64,000 nucleotides of DNA from Epiperipatus broadwayi (GCA_028023455.1 JAQFVV010006646.1:337001-401000); one strand, 5' to 3'. Positions 1 through 15,050 are shown, counted from the first letter of the stretch. Numbers and translations are program-made. Notes: generated from the sequence alone by a model not told the origin.

Positions 1-1763
<1,763 letters not shown>

Positions 1764-1974
1764 AGCACTATGGTAACTATAGCATAGCACGGTTTTTCAA
1801 ACAAATATTCTTGACGTAAAACATTAAAAATACCTGAAGATTCTAGAAACTTCAAGGTAAAATTTAGTTATAAATATTTTGGTTTTCAAACATAATTAAA
1901 TTATTTATTCATTTTCAAAAAAAATTATTAGATATTTATAATAATTATTACTAATCAGTTTCAGAAGTGATACT

Positions 1975-2850
1975 TTGAAAATGGCTATTTCTAATAACAA
2001 CGACCATTTCGCAAATATTAAAAATATGTCTATTAAATTCCCAAAGTTATCTATAAATAACACAGCTATAAATAATACTTACGCCAGCGTTTCTAAAAAT
2101 TCAGAAACTACTAGTGATAAAAAAATGTTTACTCAAAAAGTCGCAAAACGAAATCCACGTTTTCGAACGTCAAACATAAATGACATTCAATATTTAGATT
2201 TAAGAACACAAGAAACTAGTCCAACGCCAATAATAGATTGGTCAACAGAAATTTTAGAAAATATTTCGAAAAAATGCAATATCATTCCCCTAATTTCATT
2301 TAATTCTTTTAAACTTTTTTTTTCACCAAGATCGCTTGTAATATCTGCTACATATTTCAAATATTCTCGTCAATCACTCTATGATGCGATTACAACACAT
2401 GACTTATGGTAAACTATATCTAGAATAGTTGATCTCACTAATCCTAGATATATAGCTATCGATTTTTTGAAATAAATCAAAAGCAGCGTTTTCAAACTTT
2501 AATAAAAAGAATAGGTTACTATGTTTTATTAGCAGTAGATTTAAACAAGAAAAGTATTATTTTCGGAATAATAAAAAATACTTACTTCCGCTACACAATG
2601 CAAGATTTTCAAAAAATGATACAACCCTTTGGCAAAGTAATATTATTTAAAGAAATATACTCAAAAGATACTCCCATACCAATAGCAACGAACATCTATA
2701 AATTTAAACTAAAACTACACCAAAATAATGATCCAAACTCAATTTTCACACAGATATTAGATCTAGAAGCCATGTTATGTTTATGCATAAGGGGATGAAA
2801 ACCTAAATGTTACACATGTGGACAGAGAGGTCATCTAACCATTTAATGCA
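1975..2850 (+). pseudogene. LINE-A ORF1 (gag-like, zinc knuckle)
   Basis: An Asn/Ser/Lys-rich N-terminal part (1975-2412) is followed, after frame changes, by 2598-2850. This ends in CYTCGQRGHL, fitting the CX2CX4HX4C zinc knuckle, with an in-frame stop falling between the His and the last Cys. Nucleic-acid-binding ORF1 proteins with CCHC knuckles are usual in Jockey, CR1, I and R1 type LINEs. The copy is dead: at least two frame changes plus the stop inside the knuckle. The start at 1975 is simply the first Met of the open stretch. Confidence 0.55.
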
Positions 2851-3608
2851 GTGACTTTTCTACACAGCAAAGAACAAGAACAATGAAATACACAGTCATC
2901 AACTTTACAATAAACAGACAATTAACAATTGTCTGGAAAACAACAAAACAGCCACAGATAAAATAAAAATGAATATACAGCAAGATGAAAACAGGATTGA
3001 ACCCACACAAGAAAATAATAAAATAAAGCATACTTTTTTTGAAACTAACATAACCCCCGCTACTTATATAAAACAAACTCACTCAAACAATTATAATGCA
3101 TACCAACATTGCACCAAATAAGAATGACACAGAGATTGATTCAATGTTCATAGATTCAAATTCACTCACTTCATCTAATGAAATCAGAAATTCAGAAATA
3201 AATAACATGACTCATATAAACATTGATAAAACTTCAACACAAATTATGGAATCAATCACACCACTCATTGAAACTCCTACACAAGAAAGCAAAAGAAAAA
3301 CAGGATGTCCCAAGTGAAAATCTGACAATAAAAAAATTAAAACTGATAATAATGAAAGAATGTCAGACATATCTGATCTTGCAGCTGACAATAGCATACA
3401 CATGGAATTCAGTAATTGACTGCTAAATATTAATTCAAAAAGAAATTCATGGTCAACATATAACATCATATGAGACTCGCTCATCCACTACGCAAACCAA
3501 TCCTCAACATTAATAACATCATCAAATCAAATAAACAAATTATGATCAAGGTTACATTAAAGATCAACTTGATATCACAATCATCTAACTGAACAATAAA
3601 ACTACAAT

Positions 3609-4300
3609 ATGAAAATTAAAATAATAGCATTTAATGTTAGAGGTATTAATTCAATATCAAAGTTACACCAACTTAACAGATGGATAAACGTTGTAAAACA
3701 ACATATAGTTGGTCTTCTTGAAACCAAAATATACACTGGTTCACTTATAGATCCTTCAAACTATTTAAACAAACATTGTTTTTGTGTCTGTTCACGTGAT
3801 GCCTCATCTCCATCAGGAAAGACAGGCATGCTTATTTCTTCCACCATTTCTTTTTCAACTTTTAAAATTATATACATAGACTCAAACTTACTAATTTCCA
3901 CATTTCACGACCGTATTGCAACAACTAACATAATTTTTATCTATATTCCTCCATGTCCTTCAATAATATCACATATCATTCTCACAATAAACTCTTTGAT
4001 ATCATCATCTTTATATCCCACTATCTTAATTGGTGATTTTCCATCTAAATGGCTTCACCAATTAGTCCTACCACTTATGAGTCCTGTTGGCTTTTCCCCT
4101 TCAAATTATATCTCATTTTATAATAGACGCTTTGCACACTCGTACATTTGTGCTTTTATTCACCAATGCTCCATCACCTAATTGATATAACACTAAATCC
4201 TTCTTCTTTCTCCGATCACTCTGCACAAACACTCATACTAAATTTAACAGGCATACAAACTATTCAAACTCCACTAGAAATAAAACAATGTGCATAATCC
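3609..4300 (+). pseudogene. LINE-A ORF2, apurinic endonuclease-like domain
   Basis: The frame opened at 3609 begins with a FNVRGINS box. It continues to LLETK (the Mg-binding Glu region) and a GDF box, and then shifts frame. The SDH motif typical of the end of AP endonuclease domains is visible as SFSDHSAQT near 4200-4230 in another frame. These are the landmark motifs of the EEP-type endonuclease that nicks target DNA in non-LTR retrotransposition. The linker from 4300 to about 5000 is heavily decayed. Confidence 0.7.
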
Positions 4301-5013
4301 TTCCATCATCAACAACATGAGTTTTTTTTTAGAAACATATATAATGCTTCAAAAACTTGATGCCATCGTACTTGATCCAATACTAAAGTATCTAGCATTC
4401 ATTAATATTCTACTATTTAATATTAACCATTTAAGATACAATTGACCACCACCCTTTCATCTTCTAGCAATAGCAGATGAAATACACAAATGGATCACCA
4501 TGTGCCAACCAGTACATGATTCTCAACAAAATTTATATAAACTCACACACATATATAACAATACATTCAATAAAATCAAAGAATACTTAACTACAAAAAA
4601 GTGTAAAATCTGTCTTTCTCAACTTCATACATGGTATAGAGGTTACATTCCTTGGGCATTTGGGAATCCCAAACATTAATAGTCCCTATTGCAATACAAT
4701 TAGAAGAGGTCACATATGCTGTCCAAAACATGATAAACCTATTTTAATCAATTTGAGAAAAAACTTCAGAATCAACAAATATTTGCACCATCATATAACT
4801 ATTTTGGACAACCAGAAACAGGTACACCATTTAATTCAGGCCAGTTTGCAGCAAAACTTGCCACAATCAACAATACATGCCACCCTGGAACAAACTGCAT
4901 CCCCAAATTTGTTTTTTCCCACTTAAGCCAATTTATTTCACAATATGTAAGTAATCTAGCTAACTATCTTTCACAGAATATTTACAACATTAAAGTACTA
5001 AATACAATAGCCA

Positions 5014-5690
5014 TTGTATCTTTTAATAAAAAAAATTCCCATATCAACACTCATAAACCTTCGACTTATTTCTATAAGACCATTAGGCATTAAAATCTTG
5101 GAGAAAGTCATTAAAGACCAAATTGAACAACATATACTCCCACAAATATCACCCTTCCCGTTTTCTAAAAAAGAGTCATCCACAGAACAGGCTGCTTTAC
5201 TTTTTAAGACGATTATGATTATGGTACAAAAACAAAAAAGTATGCACCAATTGCTGTCCAATTAGACATTGAAGCAGCTTTCGATTCAGTGCCAATAAAA
5301 ATACTTCTGGACAACTAGCTAACACCACCATAGCTTATACTTTACTCTATGTAACTGCTAATCTTATTCTTAATAGGCAAATGCACATCACACCAAATGA
5401 TAGAAAATCACCTACATTTACACCAACTCAGTCAATCTCACAAGGCTCGACATTAAGTTCCCTCCTTTTCACATTTTATATTGATCCACTTATAAGAAAA
5501 ATTCAACAACATATAACAGGAAAACAAATTCCTCACATTCAATAGTATGTTTCATGTTTAGCATACATGGATGACATCTCCTTGTTTCTAAAATCTCATA
5601 AACAGTTTCCAATATTACAAAAGATCCAAGATGAATACACTTCTGAATTCAACCCAAAAATTTAACCTCAGTAAAACAGCTGTTTGGTTT
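5014..5690 (+). pseudogene. LINE-A ORF2, reverse transcriptase domain
   Basis: Across frames the segment shows an RT fingers-like stretch with RLISIRPLGIKILEKVI, then QLDIEAAFDSVP (motif A with its catalytic Asp), QSISQGSTLSSLLFTFYIDP (motif B, with GST where GSP/GSV is usual) and LAYMDDISLFLKS (motif C). At least two frameshifts and two stops separate them. The coding trace fades after about 5690. Confidence 0.75.
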
Positions 5691-5799
5691 ATATATACCT
5701 CTGCATTCTTCACTTATATCACTTGATGTGCAATTAATTGCCCAGGTTTCAATTCTATACAAGATGGGAAAAAATTTATAATTGAAATTATTTTTTTTG

Positions 5800-8327
5800 T
5801 ACTAATAAGCTCTTATGTTATTATTCATCCATGGCTTAGCTCAGTTGAGGTTATAGGATATGGTAGATATATTGAATACTAATAAGGATGATGTATGCAT
5901 TCATAAACAACAATTCATACTGTTAATTCAATTATATTCTAAGCATCTATTCAATAATGAGAACTGTTGTGAAATTGACGATTATTACATTTATTACAGT
6001 ATAGACAATGATGAGGTTCGGGTACCTTTTGTCCGCATCACCATCCATTTTAAGCAAGTTAAAAATATATTCTTGACACTACAATATTAAGATCTATTAC
6101 CTTTAGACTGTCTCAGTAATAAACCTATTTTGGTAAATCTATATATTCCATAGCTATATTATGTTGATCAAATGTGTGTGGAAATGTACAATCGAACGTA
6201 TATAATAGACAACTCATATTGGATATTACTTCAATAAAACATTTATTGTAAACAAAAGACAAAATAAATGAAATAAAAATTATTTATACACTTCGCTAGT
6301 AATTATAATACTTCTCTTATAAGAATACAAATTAATTACTATTTATTATATCAATTTAAATGATAATTCTACTATTGCTTTCTTTTACTTATATAAAATA
6401 AATTTTCTCACGAATTAATATTTTATTCATACTGAAGGATGAATTGATATCAATGAAAAGGAATAGGATAATAGTAAAATATGTAATATGATTTAATATC
6501 TGTTTGTAACCAATAATTTTATTATAGTTTTCTCCACTATTTCTTTATTAACCATATTTTCAAGTATGTACGCTTTTATAACATTACAAATATAACGCAT
6601 TTATAAATCATACTTTTACTAGCTTATTTACAGAGCGATTGGTGCAACAAGCTACTCATTAAACTGATGATCTTTTAAAATGTATTATAAACATTTATAA
6701 AACACTTATCTGATATAATCACTATATATTATCTAACGATAACTACATCCAAATGAAGAAAGGGATGGGAATAATAACTAAACATTCACATCTATATGCA
6801 TGAGGGTTAACTAACATTTCCAAACTCAACCTTAACTCATTAATCTAACATCCACTAACTTTAAGACATAAAGGCTACAAAACTTAGCTAACTGGGGCAT
6901 TTGCCACTTCATTGGAAAGTAAAAGAAATACAACTATTTCAGCAATATGCTCTAAAATAAATAAGTACACCAATGCCACATGATTTAACAAGCAAATAAT
7001 CAGGAGAGTATAACTCAATCCATGTAATACAATCATTCCTAGATCATTTTTACATCCAGATACACATAACATATTTCCTACATAAACATATTTATAAACA
7101 GGTAAGATTTTAATTATCTATTTTTTTTAACAAATTGCACCAACGAAATTGAAATAAAATACAATTTTAAAAAAAAATAATAATAATAATTTATAACAGT
7201 ACACACACACTCCAACATAGGATATATAATATGACTTCTAAATCATATAAGATAATATATTGTCTTATAATAGTAATAACAGGTTACATTAGCTTTAAAA
7301 AAAATACCTATCAACATTTAATCATTAAATGTTGAATTGTTTTAAACTTAAAAGTTTGACATTTAAAATTTTAAACAAAAGTATAAACTGTTTCTGACAA
7401 TAACAATGAATTATAAAAAAAAATGTTGCTCGTATTGATTGAAGTATAATCTGATAAGACCTACAATAGTTTCCGATATTTTAAAAACTCCTAGTAAACA
7501 TAAGAAACAATATTAGTATGCAATGGAATTATATTTTTAATTACAAGAAACAAAATCTCTGATTCGGTAAAATAATCCTGGTAAAAGTTTGTGACTTTAT
7601 TTCTTTAGTTTTTAATGCTTAATATAATTTTCATTTCCATTTTCACGATCCATCCATGCATGCATTATCACGGTTATAACCAATTACTAATAGCGTTAAG
7701 TAATACATTTAATTATTCATTTATGTATATACATGCGAATAATGAAGTTCTTTAATATATAACTATTTTATTAGAAAAACAAATTAAATTGGATAAATTA
7801 TTTCCTTTTAATTTTACTTTGCATAATATAAATAGAAACCTTCTTAAGACTAAAAGTACGGAAAGCGTTCCACGACCGAGTTGAATATAACTTTTCTAAG
7901 TTATCTTCATTTTTAATAATATTTTTTATAATTCCAATATTATTGATTTATATTAAATATATTAAATAAACTATAATTGATAATCTTACGTGATATTCAA
8001 GCATTTTAAACACAGACAACTTAAACTGTCAGTTGATAAAAAGTTAGAGGTGGAACCTTAAGAGTTTATTTTTCCATGTGTAGTATTATTACAATAAGAA
8101 TGAGAGTAAAATCATTTACAGAAACAGTAGTAAAATCTTACGATGTTGTTTCACTTATATATTACAGATTTTCTTTAAAGAAAACTTATTCTATTTTCCG
8201 TATTTTTTATTTTTTTTACCTTTCCTTCTAGAATCTCTTATCAACATACCCTCTCATACCCTTTTTTTTTATTATTATTATCCACTTGGCGATAGACCAG
8301 AAATTTCTTGCTTATAAACATTAATAA
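5800..8327. other. AT-rich sequence, no gene seen
   Basis: No recognisable protein, RNA or long repeat. A short tRNA A-box-like string occurs near 5835 but there is no correctly spaced B box. The stretch separates the 5' part of LINE-A (to ~5790) from a 3' part in the same orientation (from 8937), so it may be later inserted DNA. Confidence 0.5.
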
Positions 8328-8417
8328 TAGAGTATTATAACAAAAGGCAAATATATATATATATATATATATAGAGTATTATAACAAAAGGCAAATATAT
8401 ATATATATATATATATA
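8328..8417. repeat. Two-copy tandem repeat with (AT)n
   Basis: A ~44-bp unit made of AGAGTATTATAACAAAAGGC plus an (AT)n run is present twice in direct orientation. It looks like slippage or recent duplication. Confidence 0.85.
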
Positions 8418-8936
8418 TTAAATATTAATTTACAAACATTACCCAATAATATACAGATAGTCTTTACTATTTTAAATATAAGATTATAAACAATACATAA
8501 TTAGTAAATAATAAATAAAATATATAAAAAAAATCATTCTAATTAATGATATATGTGTGTATCATCTGTTTTGTTTTGCATGTAAATTTTACCACTACAA
8601 TTTGAACATTGTAAATAATAGTATAAAATAAGAACAAAGTGTAAAATGATGTAAAATGAACATACACCCACATATACAAGTTAAATCTTGGATTGGAGTA
8701 GATAACAAGTTAAAAAACAATGAATAACACCTGCTATAGCTTTCCTACAAATTTTGCTCTCATACCATCATTCCCTGATGTTTTCCATCTTCCTCTTCCA
8801 CTATTGGACATATAACACTTACAATTTTATCAACAAGTACACCCAATTAAAGTTTTAGTTCTATTTAAAACCTAATTTTAAACAGTAAATTATATCACAA
8901 TTCATTTTTTTAAAATAATTATCTCTTGCCATTATT

Positions 8937-10368
8937 AGCACAAATGTGACCTTCTCACATTTCTTCCTGGTGCCAACCTGAAATGTCAAAATATATACAA
9001 CCAGAACTTACACAGAAATCTTTAATGGCAAACTTACCACTTTTCTTGGGTTTCCATTTTATATGGGAACTAATGGAATGAGACAAAACATACTAAACAA
9101 GTTACTTCAAACTGCAACAAAACTATCAAACTCTCTTTCAAAGGCTTACCTTTTTATTTATTCTAACGTCCAATTATTTAACATGCTAATTATTACTAAA
9201 ATCACATATTTTTGTCTCATAATAAAATTTTCAAAACATTTTACCTCAAAAATAACCTCACTTTGAACCAAGCTACTATGGGACAGGAAAGCTGTTGTTG
9301 TATCAGCTAAATACTCAGCAGAAGACCCACAGACAATGGACTAGGTCTTCACACTATCAATGCATTCCACATATACAAAACAGTTAATCTTCTAGCATCA
9401 ACTATAAGGCAATTCCCTACATTATCATGCTTGCTCAAGATTATCACAACATAATCCACCACCATCCCCAGAGTATTTATCATCATTTATATCATCTGTC
9501 ACAACCACATCCAGAAAATATACATTCAATCTACAAACAAATACACATACATGCAAAGCCATAACTTATTATATCCAGATGGTTTACAAGAAGCACTAAC
9601 AACAATGGTAGAAATTAACAACTGTCAATTACATAGCAGGTTCATGAAATGCTCATCGGAGCCTAAATATTTTGATTACATCTTGAAAATAAATCTACAT
9701 GCAGTACCAATATCATATTTCATTCAGGACAGATGTCAATACATCTGTATTAATCCATTCTGCAATCTTTGATTTACAGTGGAGAAAACACAACCACACT
9801 CTTTTTATATTTTCCCAGATCTATCAAACACATGTAATGTCTTAAATTCATACCTATCAACACAAAAACATCTCAATAATAAATATCATGCAATCATATA
9901 AGAAAGATTCTACAACCACATTATGGGCAGTTACATTTGTATTATATGCATACTGGTGCACTCGTTGCACCTTCAGATTCAGAAATAACACAAGAAGACA
10001 TCCAGCTATCTTTACAACCAAACTGAAACAATTAAGGACATGAGATTTTAAAATTATTCCTCCAGATATTGTAACTGTAACATGATCACTCATAAAACCA
10101 GCCTCCAATCTATAATCAGAAATCACTAGCTCATTTAGCCAACATACATTCACAGATCCATAACACTTACTATTTATCTTGCCAGTTCATCAAGTCATCT
10201 TCCAAGAAAAAAACTTACAAGAAACTATGAAAATACAAAAGAATTCACAAATTTAGAACAATACCAATATACAAACTTAATCCATGATAGCAATTGTAAC
10301 ATGACACAATCAAACTTGTAAAACTCTTGTAACTTTTTTGAATTATCAATAAAGATGTATCTTTGAAA
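8937..10368 (+). mobile_element. LINE-A copy 2: 3' part ending in (AAT)n
   Basis: The post-RT region of LINE-A, heavily broken. At 9030-9290 it reads FLGFPFYMGTNGM, then SLSKAYLFIYSNVQLFN and KLLWDRKAVV. This aligns in order with the minus-strand copy at 13.8-14.1 kb (FLDFPFYLEINQM, SLSRAYLSIYAKVPLFNQ, KLLGNRKVL). Downstream to 10340 only scattered coding traces remain. The 3' end carries AATAAAGATGTATCTTTGAA, in which AAAGAT and ATCTTT can form a small hairpin, followed by (AAT)n. Confidence 0.65.
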
Positions 10369-10369
10369 C

Positions 10370-10468
<99 letters not shown>

Positions 10469-10514
10469 GGAGTAGTAGTAGTAGTAGCAATAATAATAAT
10501 AATAATAATAATAA

Positions 10515-10553
<39 letters not shown>

Positions 10554-10554
10554 C

Positions 10555-10635
<81 letters not shown>

Positions 10636-10660
10636 TATTATTATTATTATTATTTTTCTA
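10369..10660. repeat. Compound (AAT)n/(AGT)n microsatellite
   Basis: About 100 bp of AAT, then AGT/AAT mixtures, then ~40 bp of AGT and ~80 bp of AAT, ending with a switch to ATT. It begins exactly at the 3' hairpin of the LINE-A copy. Confidence 0.97.
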
Positions 10661-12430
10661 ATCCTGATCACCTATAAATACACACAAGCAATTAACATAG
10701 AAAAATATAATTTTTCAATTAAACATTGGCAATAAATATTATCAGGTTGTGCTATATAATAGTATCTTTATATTATATTGTATGAGACTATGTAAGAGAT
10801 GTGAATACCAAAATTATTTTGTCATTGGGTAAACAGGGTTGAAAGATTTAAAAGTTTTCATAACATTTCTGTGGAAACGTGGAACAAATATAATGTAAAG
10901 GTAAAATGTTATACCTCTTTCCAAATAATTCATGGTATACCAGAACATACCATACCACATTCGGAAACACCATCTCATTGAACATACAATTGGTAATAGA
11001 TTTAATATATGAGACATTATGAATATCACAACTATCAAAAACAATAAATTGATCATATCATTATCAGACTTTCTTTTTTTTTATGGCTAATTATTGACAT
11101 TATGACAAAAAAACAGAAACAATTACAACTCCTAAACTTTTCTCTTCAAGTGATTTATAATCTAGTAATGGAGAATCTTTAAACATCATGCAGAAGAAAA
11201 AAACATGAGTTATAAATACTATAGACAAAAAATATTTTGTAATGGTATTTTTTAAACACAAAATTTTTTGTAGGAAATATTGCAGCAATAAATTTTTGAG
11301 TTGTTAAAGTTAATACTATAAATGTATTAAATGATGTGGTAAAATTGAATACACTGAGCCATAACGTCAATTCGAAAGAAGAATAGACTATTGAGTGTTT
11401 AGCATATTTTAATAGTAAAGATAATATACTTATTGAATCTGTAAATGATAAGACAATCATATTTTTCAAAGATTGTTTTAGTTTTCTGACTAAGAAAAAC
11501 AAGTATGATCAACTCATTACCAATAATTCCAAAAAGTGCAAAAACAGTCTAACAAAATAATGCCGAATTTAGAATTAGTTGTAATTTTATTAGTCTTTTC
11601 ATTGAGTCATTTATATCCTCAACTGATAAGGAAAAATTACTTGCGTTTATTGACATTCCGATATTTAATATTCATAGAATGCAGATGATGTAATTATTTT
11701 CAGACAGAATGTCAAGTTTCAAATCAAATGATTTTTGTTTTTTCTTTCACTATTTTTCCTAAAAATAAAAAAATCAACATTAAACTCGTGTTTCCAAATA
11801 AATAAATAGTAAAAAAAATAATTTTACGATTTGCTCTAAACATAATCTATTAGTAGAAATAATAAAAATCGCAGTGTTATTATTAGTAATAATGACATTG
11901 TTGTAACGGTAGCAATATGCAATAAAAACAGTTAAGAGTATGATAACAGTTTTTACCATAATTTTAAATCATTTAATATAGCATTCTAGTTTATATAACT
12001 GAAAAAAAGTTGTTCTATGTAACTCTTTTATTTATGACAAAACCCTATTTATGCTATCTTCTATGCTGCTGAAATTATGAGGTTTAACATTATAAATCCA
12101 GTTTACATACTCTATCATAATGTTATGATATTGTTATCACAATGTTATGGTAGTCAGATTTATTTTACAGTATGTATAAAGAAAAACCATCACAATGCGA
12201 CATTCAAAATATCACTGTACATAATATTATGGAGGTATAAAGTAATTCACAAGATGTTTAAATAGTGTATTATATCTGTGGGTTAAAATTAATTGATGTA
12301 TTTAGAAATATATATTTTTATACCAATCAAAATTTTCTCCACCATATTTGAATATGATGTGTTTTTTGTCACATGGTATACTAAATTTGTATGTTGAACC
12401 TAATATTTATAACAAAAATAATATGCAATA
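10661..12430. other. AT-rich sequence, no gene seen
   Basis: Only short frames with biased, low-complexity translations. No family motif seen on either strand. Confidence 0.55.
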
Positions 12431-12694
12431 TATTAATTTATTAAGCACAAAAAGATGATATAATGATAACATAAAAGGTTGAAATATTTGACAGATGCAT
12501 CTTAAAAATGTTTATATAACAGCCAATCAGATGTAATAATGACTGCACAAAGGAACTCTCGATTCCAAACACAAGATGGAGAAAAAGATGGTTCCCACCT
12601 TCTTCTCTACATTAATTTATATATAAATAAGCCAGACTCAAGCATTTTGAACTAAGAGCATAAAGCTTTAAACACCTTCACATTTAATTTACTA

Positions 12695-12784
<90 letters not shown>

Positions 12785-12985
12785 TGTGAAATCATTCGAT
12801 TTACTACAAGTAATTTTCAAATCTAATGAAATGTTCTTAAAAAATGTAAATATATTAATTTCTTAAGCTCAAAAAGATGATATAATAATAATGTAAAAGG
12901 TTGCATCCTTTGAAAGATGTGCATTAAAAATGCTTATATAACAGCCATTCAGATGTAATAATAACTTCACACTCTTAGTTCAAAA
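12431..12985. repeat. Diverged direct repeat pair around an (AT)n core
   Basis: A ~110-bp sequence at about 12431-12545 (with AAAAAGATGATATAAT and TTATATAACAGCCAATCAGA) recurs in direct orientation at about 12855-12968. Between them lie an (AT)n run (12698-12778) and one arm of a short inverted repeat (ACTCAAGCATTTTGAACTAA near 12635, complementary to sequence near 12972). Probably part of a dispersed non-coding repeat. Confidence 0.7.
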
Positions 12986-13164
12986 TGCTTGAGTCTGTAT
13001 TATTTTTGTGCTATTGAATGTTTATGCATGTTTTGCCCTTTTCTGCTTTGGTTTTTATTACAATACTGCTTGTATTTTAAAAAGATATCACATTGCTGCA
13101 AAGATATCAGGTGGTGCATTTAGCCTGTCTCTTTTTTTATTTTTGTAATTTGTTTTTATATGTG

Positions 13165-14330
13165 TTAGAATGTCTTCTTGTATTGTTCCCTAGAGTACAA
13201 TGTGCTTCTAGTGCACAAGAATGCATATAAGCTAAATGTGGCTGTCCTTATGGTTGGAATTGCATTTCCTTTGAAAGTTTGCAGTATCTCATCTAATATG
13301 GCTCCATATTTTCTATATCCACCAATCATCATCTGTCTTACTTTTTCATGTCTTAAACAGAAATATATGAAATGGTTCTCCATTTTCTCATCCCTATGAC
13401 ACAGCATACACAGAGCATCTATATTTAGGTAGAATATTTTGTGTTTTATAAAGTAAATTGTTCGTAATGCTTTTAAATTGACTTTAATGATAAAATTATA
13501 AAATTTTAGTTCCAGGTACCATTTTCAAAATTTTTAAGTAATTTGTTATTACTTATTCCTAGTACAGATATTTGATTATTTTCAGGTTATTTTTGGATTA
13601 AGAAATCGTGTATCTGCCAATATACATATTTAATAGTGATTTTAAGCATTATTTTGTTTGTAATGGTTTTAATGCTTTCAAGCAATGTAATGATATAATT
13701 ATCGGTGGGTGATTGGCGATTTGTGGGTGTGATTTCTAAAAATTGATTCTATATCTGGAAACTTTCTAATTATGGCTATTAATAGATTTATTGTTTTTGT
13801 GTCCGAAACACTGATATTGAGTGAAGACCAAGACCATTCCATTTGGTTGGAAGGTTAAGGGGTTTTCTGAGATGGTGAGTACTTTCCTGTTCCCTAATAG
13901 CTTGTTACAAAATGAGTTAATTGAGGCTATAAATGGTTTTGTGAAATTAATTATTGGTGCATAGTAATTGATTTTTGCTATTATGAGTTGATTAAATAAA
14001 GGTACTTTTGCGTAAATTGATAGATATGCTCTGGATAATGATTTTGTAATTCTTTCTACTTTGAGTTTGTTTTGAATTTTTGTTCTCATTTGATTTATTT
14101 CCAGATAAAATGGGAAATCTAGAAAACTTCTGGGCTTTCCTTGATAAATTTGTTTGTTCATCTTTCCTTAAACATTTTTCAAGCATCTGATTTATTGAGA
14201 TTGATTTTACGGTTGAATTTTTCTGTGTAATTTTTTATGATGTTTTGTAGTGCTTGTAGTTGCTTTTTGTATTTTAATAATATATTAATGTCATCAATAT
14301 AAGCTATATAAGGAATGTATCTTTTGGTAT
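13165..14330 (-). pseudogene. LINE-A copy 3: RT end and C-terminal domain
   Basis: Reading the minus strand from about 14330: AYIDDINILLKYKKQL (RT motif C with YIDD), KFNRKINLNKS, then after frame changes FLDFPFYLEINQM, SLSRAYLSIYAKVPLFNQ and CNKLLGNRKVL. The last block (13407-13165) reads LCHRDEKMENHFIYFC, a degenerate C-terminal Cys/His zinc-like motif that many LINEs have after the RT. The strong alignment with copy 2 at 8.9-9.3 kb and with the YMDD box of copy 1 shows one family. Frames are broken at least twice, so it is not functional. Confidence 0.7.
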
Positions 14331-14379
14331 TAGCCCTCCCTGTATTTTTTTTTCAATTTCTTCTAATCCTTAATATATT

Positions 14380-14473
14380 TTCATCCTAATATTACTCATT
14401 GTATGTTAAATTTGAATATTTCTGGATATAAAGTTGTGTAAACCAGTGAGATCAATAAAGCCTTTATTGAAAT

Positions 14474-14546
<73 letters not shown>
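14380..14546 (+). mobile_element. Short LINE-A-like 3' end with (TAA)n tail
   Basis: The sequence ATCAATAAAGCCTTTATTGA (AATAAAG and CTTTATT can pair) followed by GAAATG and (TAA)n at 14474-14546 matches, in layout, the 3' terminus of the LINE-A copy ending at 10368. The 5' limit is uncertain. It is either a severely 5'-truncated LINE or a SINE sharing the LINE tail. Confidence 0.45.
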
Positions 14547-14549
<3 letters not shown>

Positions 14550-14642
14550 GTCAGATGTCACATGACTTATATATAGCTTGCACTTAGAAATATGTAAAAT
14601 TAAGAGCATGCTAATAGCTCTAAACAAGCTTGTTTTATTTAT

Positions 14643-14665
14643 GATAATAATAATAGTAGTAGTAA

Positions 14666-14723
<58 letters not shown>

Positions 14724-14736
14724 TGTAGTAGTAGTT

Positions 14737-14769
<33 letters not shown>

Positions 14770-14770
14770 C
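14643..14770. repeat. (TAG)n microsatellite
   Basis: About 125 bp of TAG/AGT triplets with a few TTG interruptions. Confidence 0.96.
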
Positions 14771-14774
14771 AACA

Positions 14775-15050
14775 AAGATGATAAAAGGCTACAAGAAGTA
14801 GAATACAAAAAAGTATGGAGAAAAATGTAGAAAAGGCAGAAGATAAAAAGAAAAAAGAAGTGAAGATAATGCAAAAAGAAGAGAAAGAAATGAATTTGGA
14901 GAATAAGCAGAGAAAATAAAGAATTAGAGAAAAAAAGAAGAAAAAGAAAAAGACAATAAAAAATAATAGAAAACAATAAAAAAATAAAAAAAAGTATATT
15001 GAGAAAGAAAAATCAGACTATGATAATACAAAGAAGAAAACAATAACTTA
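14775..15050. repeat. Polypurine (GAA-rich) tract
   Basis: The plus strand is almost free of C and poor in T over ~270 bp, built of GAAAA, AGAAG and AAAGA words. This strong strand asymmetry directly follows the (TAG)n block. No coding interpretation is supported. Confidence 0.75.

Larger units (their letters stand above)
1950..5790 (+). mobile_element. LINE-A copy 1: decayed two-ORF non-LTR retrotransposon
   Basis: In order on the plus strand: an ORF1-like region with a CCHC zinc knuckle, an apurinic endonuclease-like domain, a long decayed linker and an RT ending shortly after its YMDD box. All are interrupted by stops and frameshifts. The post-RT part is absent here, but a matching 3' portion of the same family appears at 8937-10368 on the same strand. 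The two may be one insertion split by ~3 kb of later sequence, or two copies. Confidence 0.7.

Noticed and set aside
5830-6030. A possible tRNA or SINE (A-box-like TAGCTCAGTTGAGG near 5835, GGTTCGGGTACC near 6016)
   Set aside because: The boxes are ~180 bp apart, too far for a tRNA or a tRNA-SINE head.
10225-10677. Long frames with poly-Ile, poly-Leu, poly-Asn or poly-Ser translations (also at 480-704, 1358-1790, 14406-14976, 20274-20585, 21244-21600, 22535-22834)
   Set aside because: They are microsatellites read in frame; no flanking coding sequence supports a protein.
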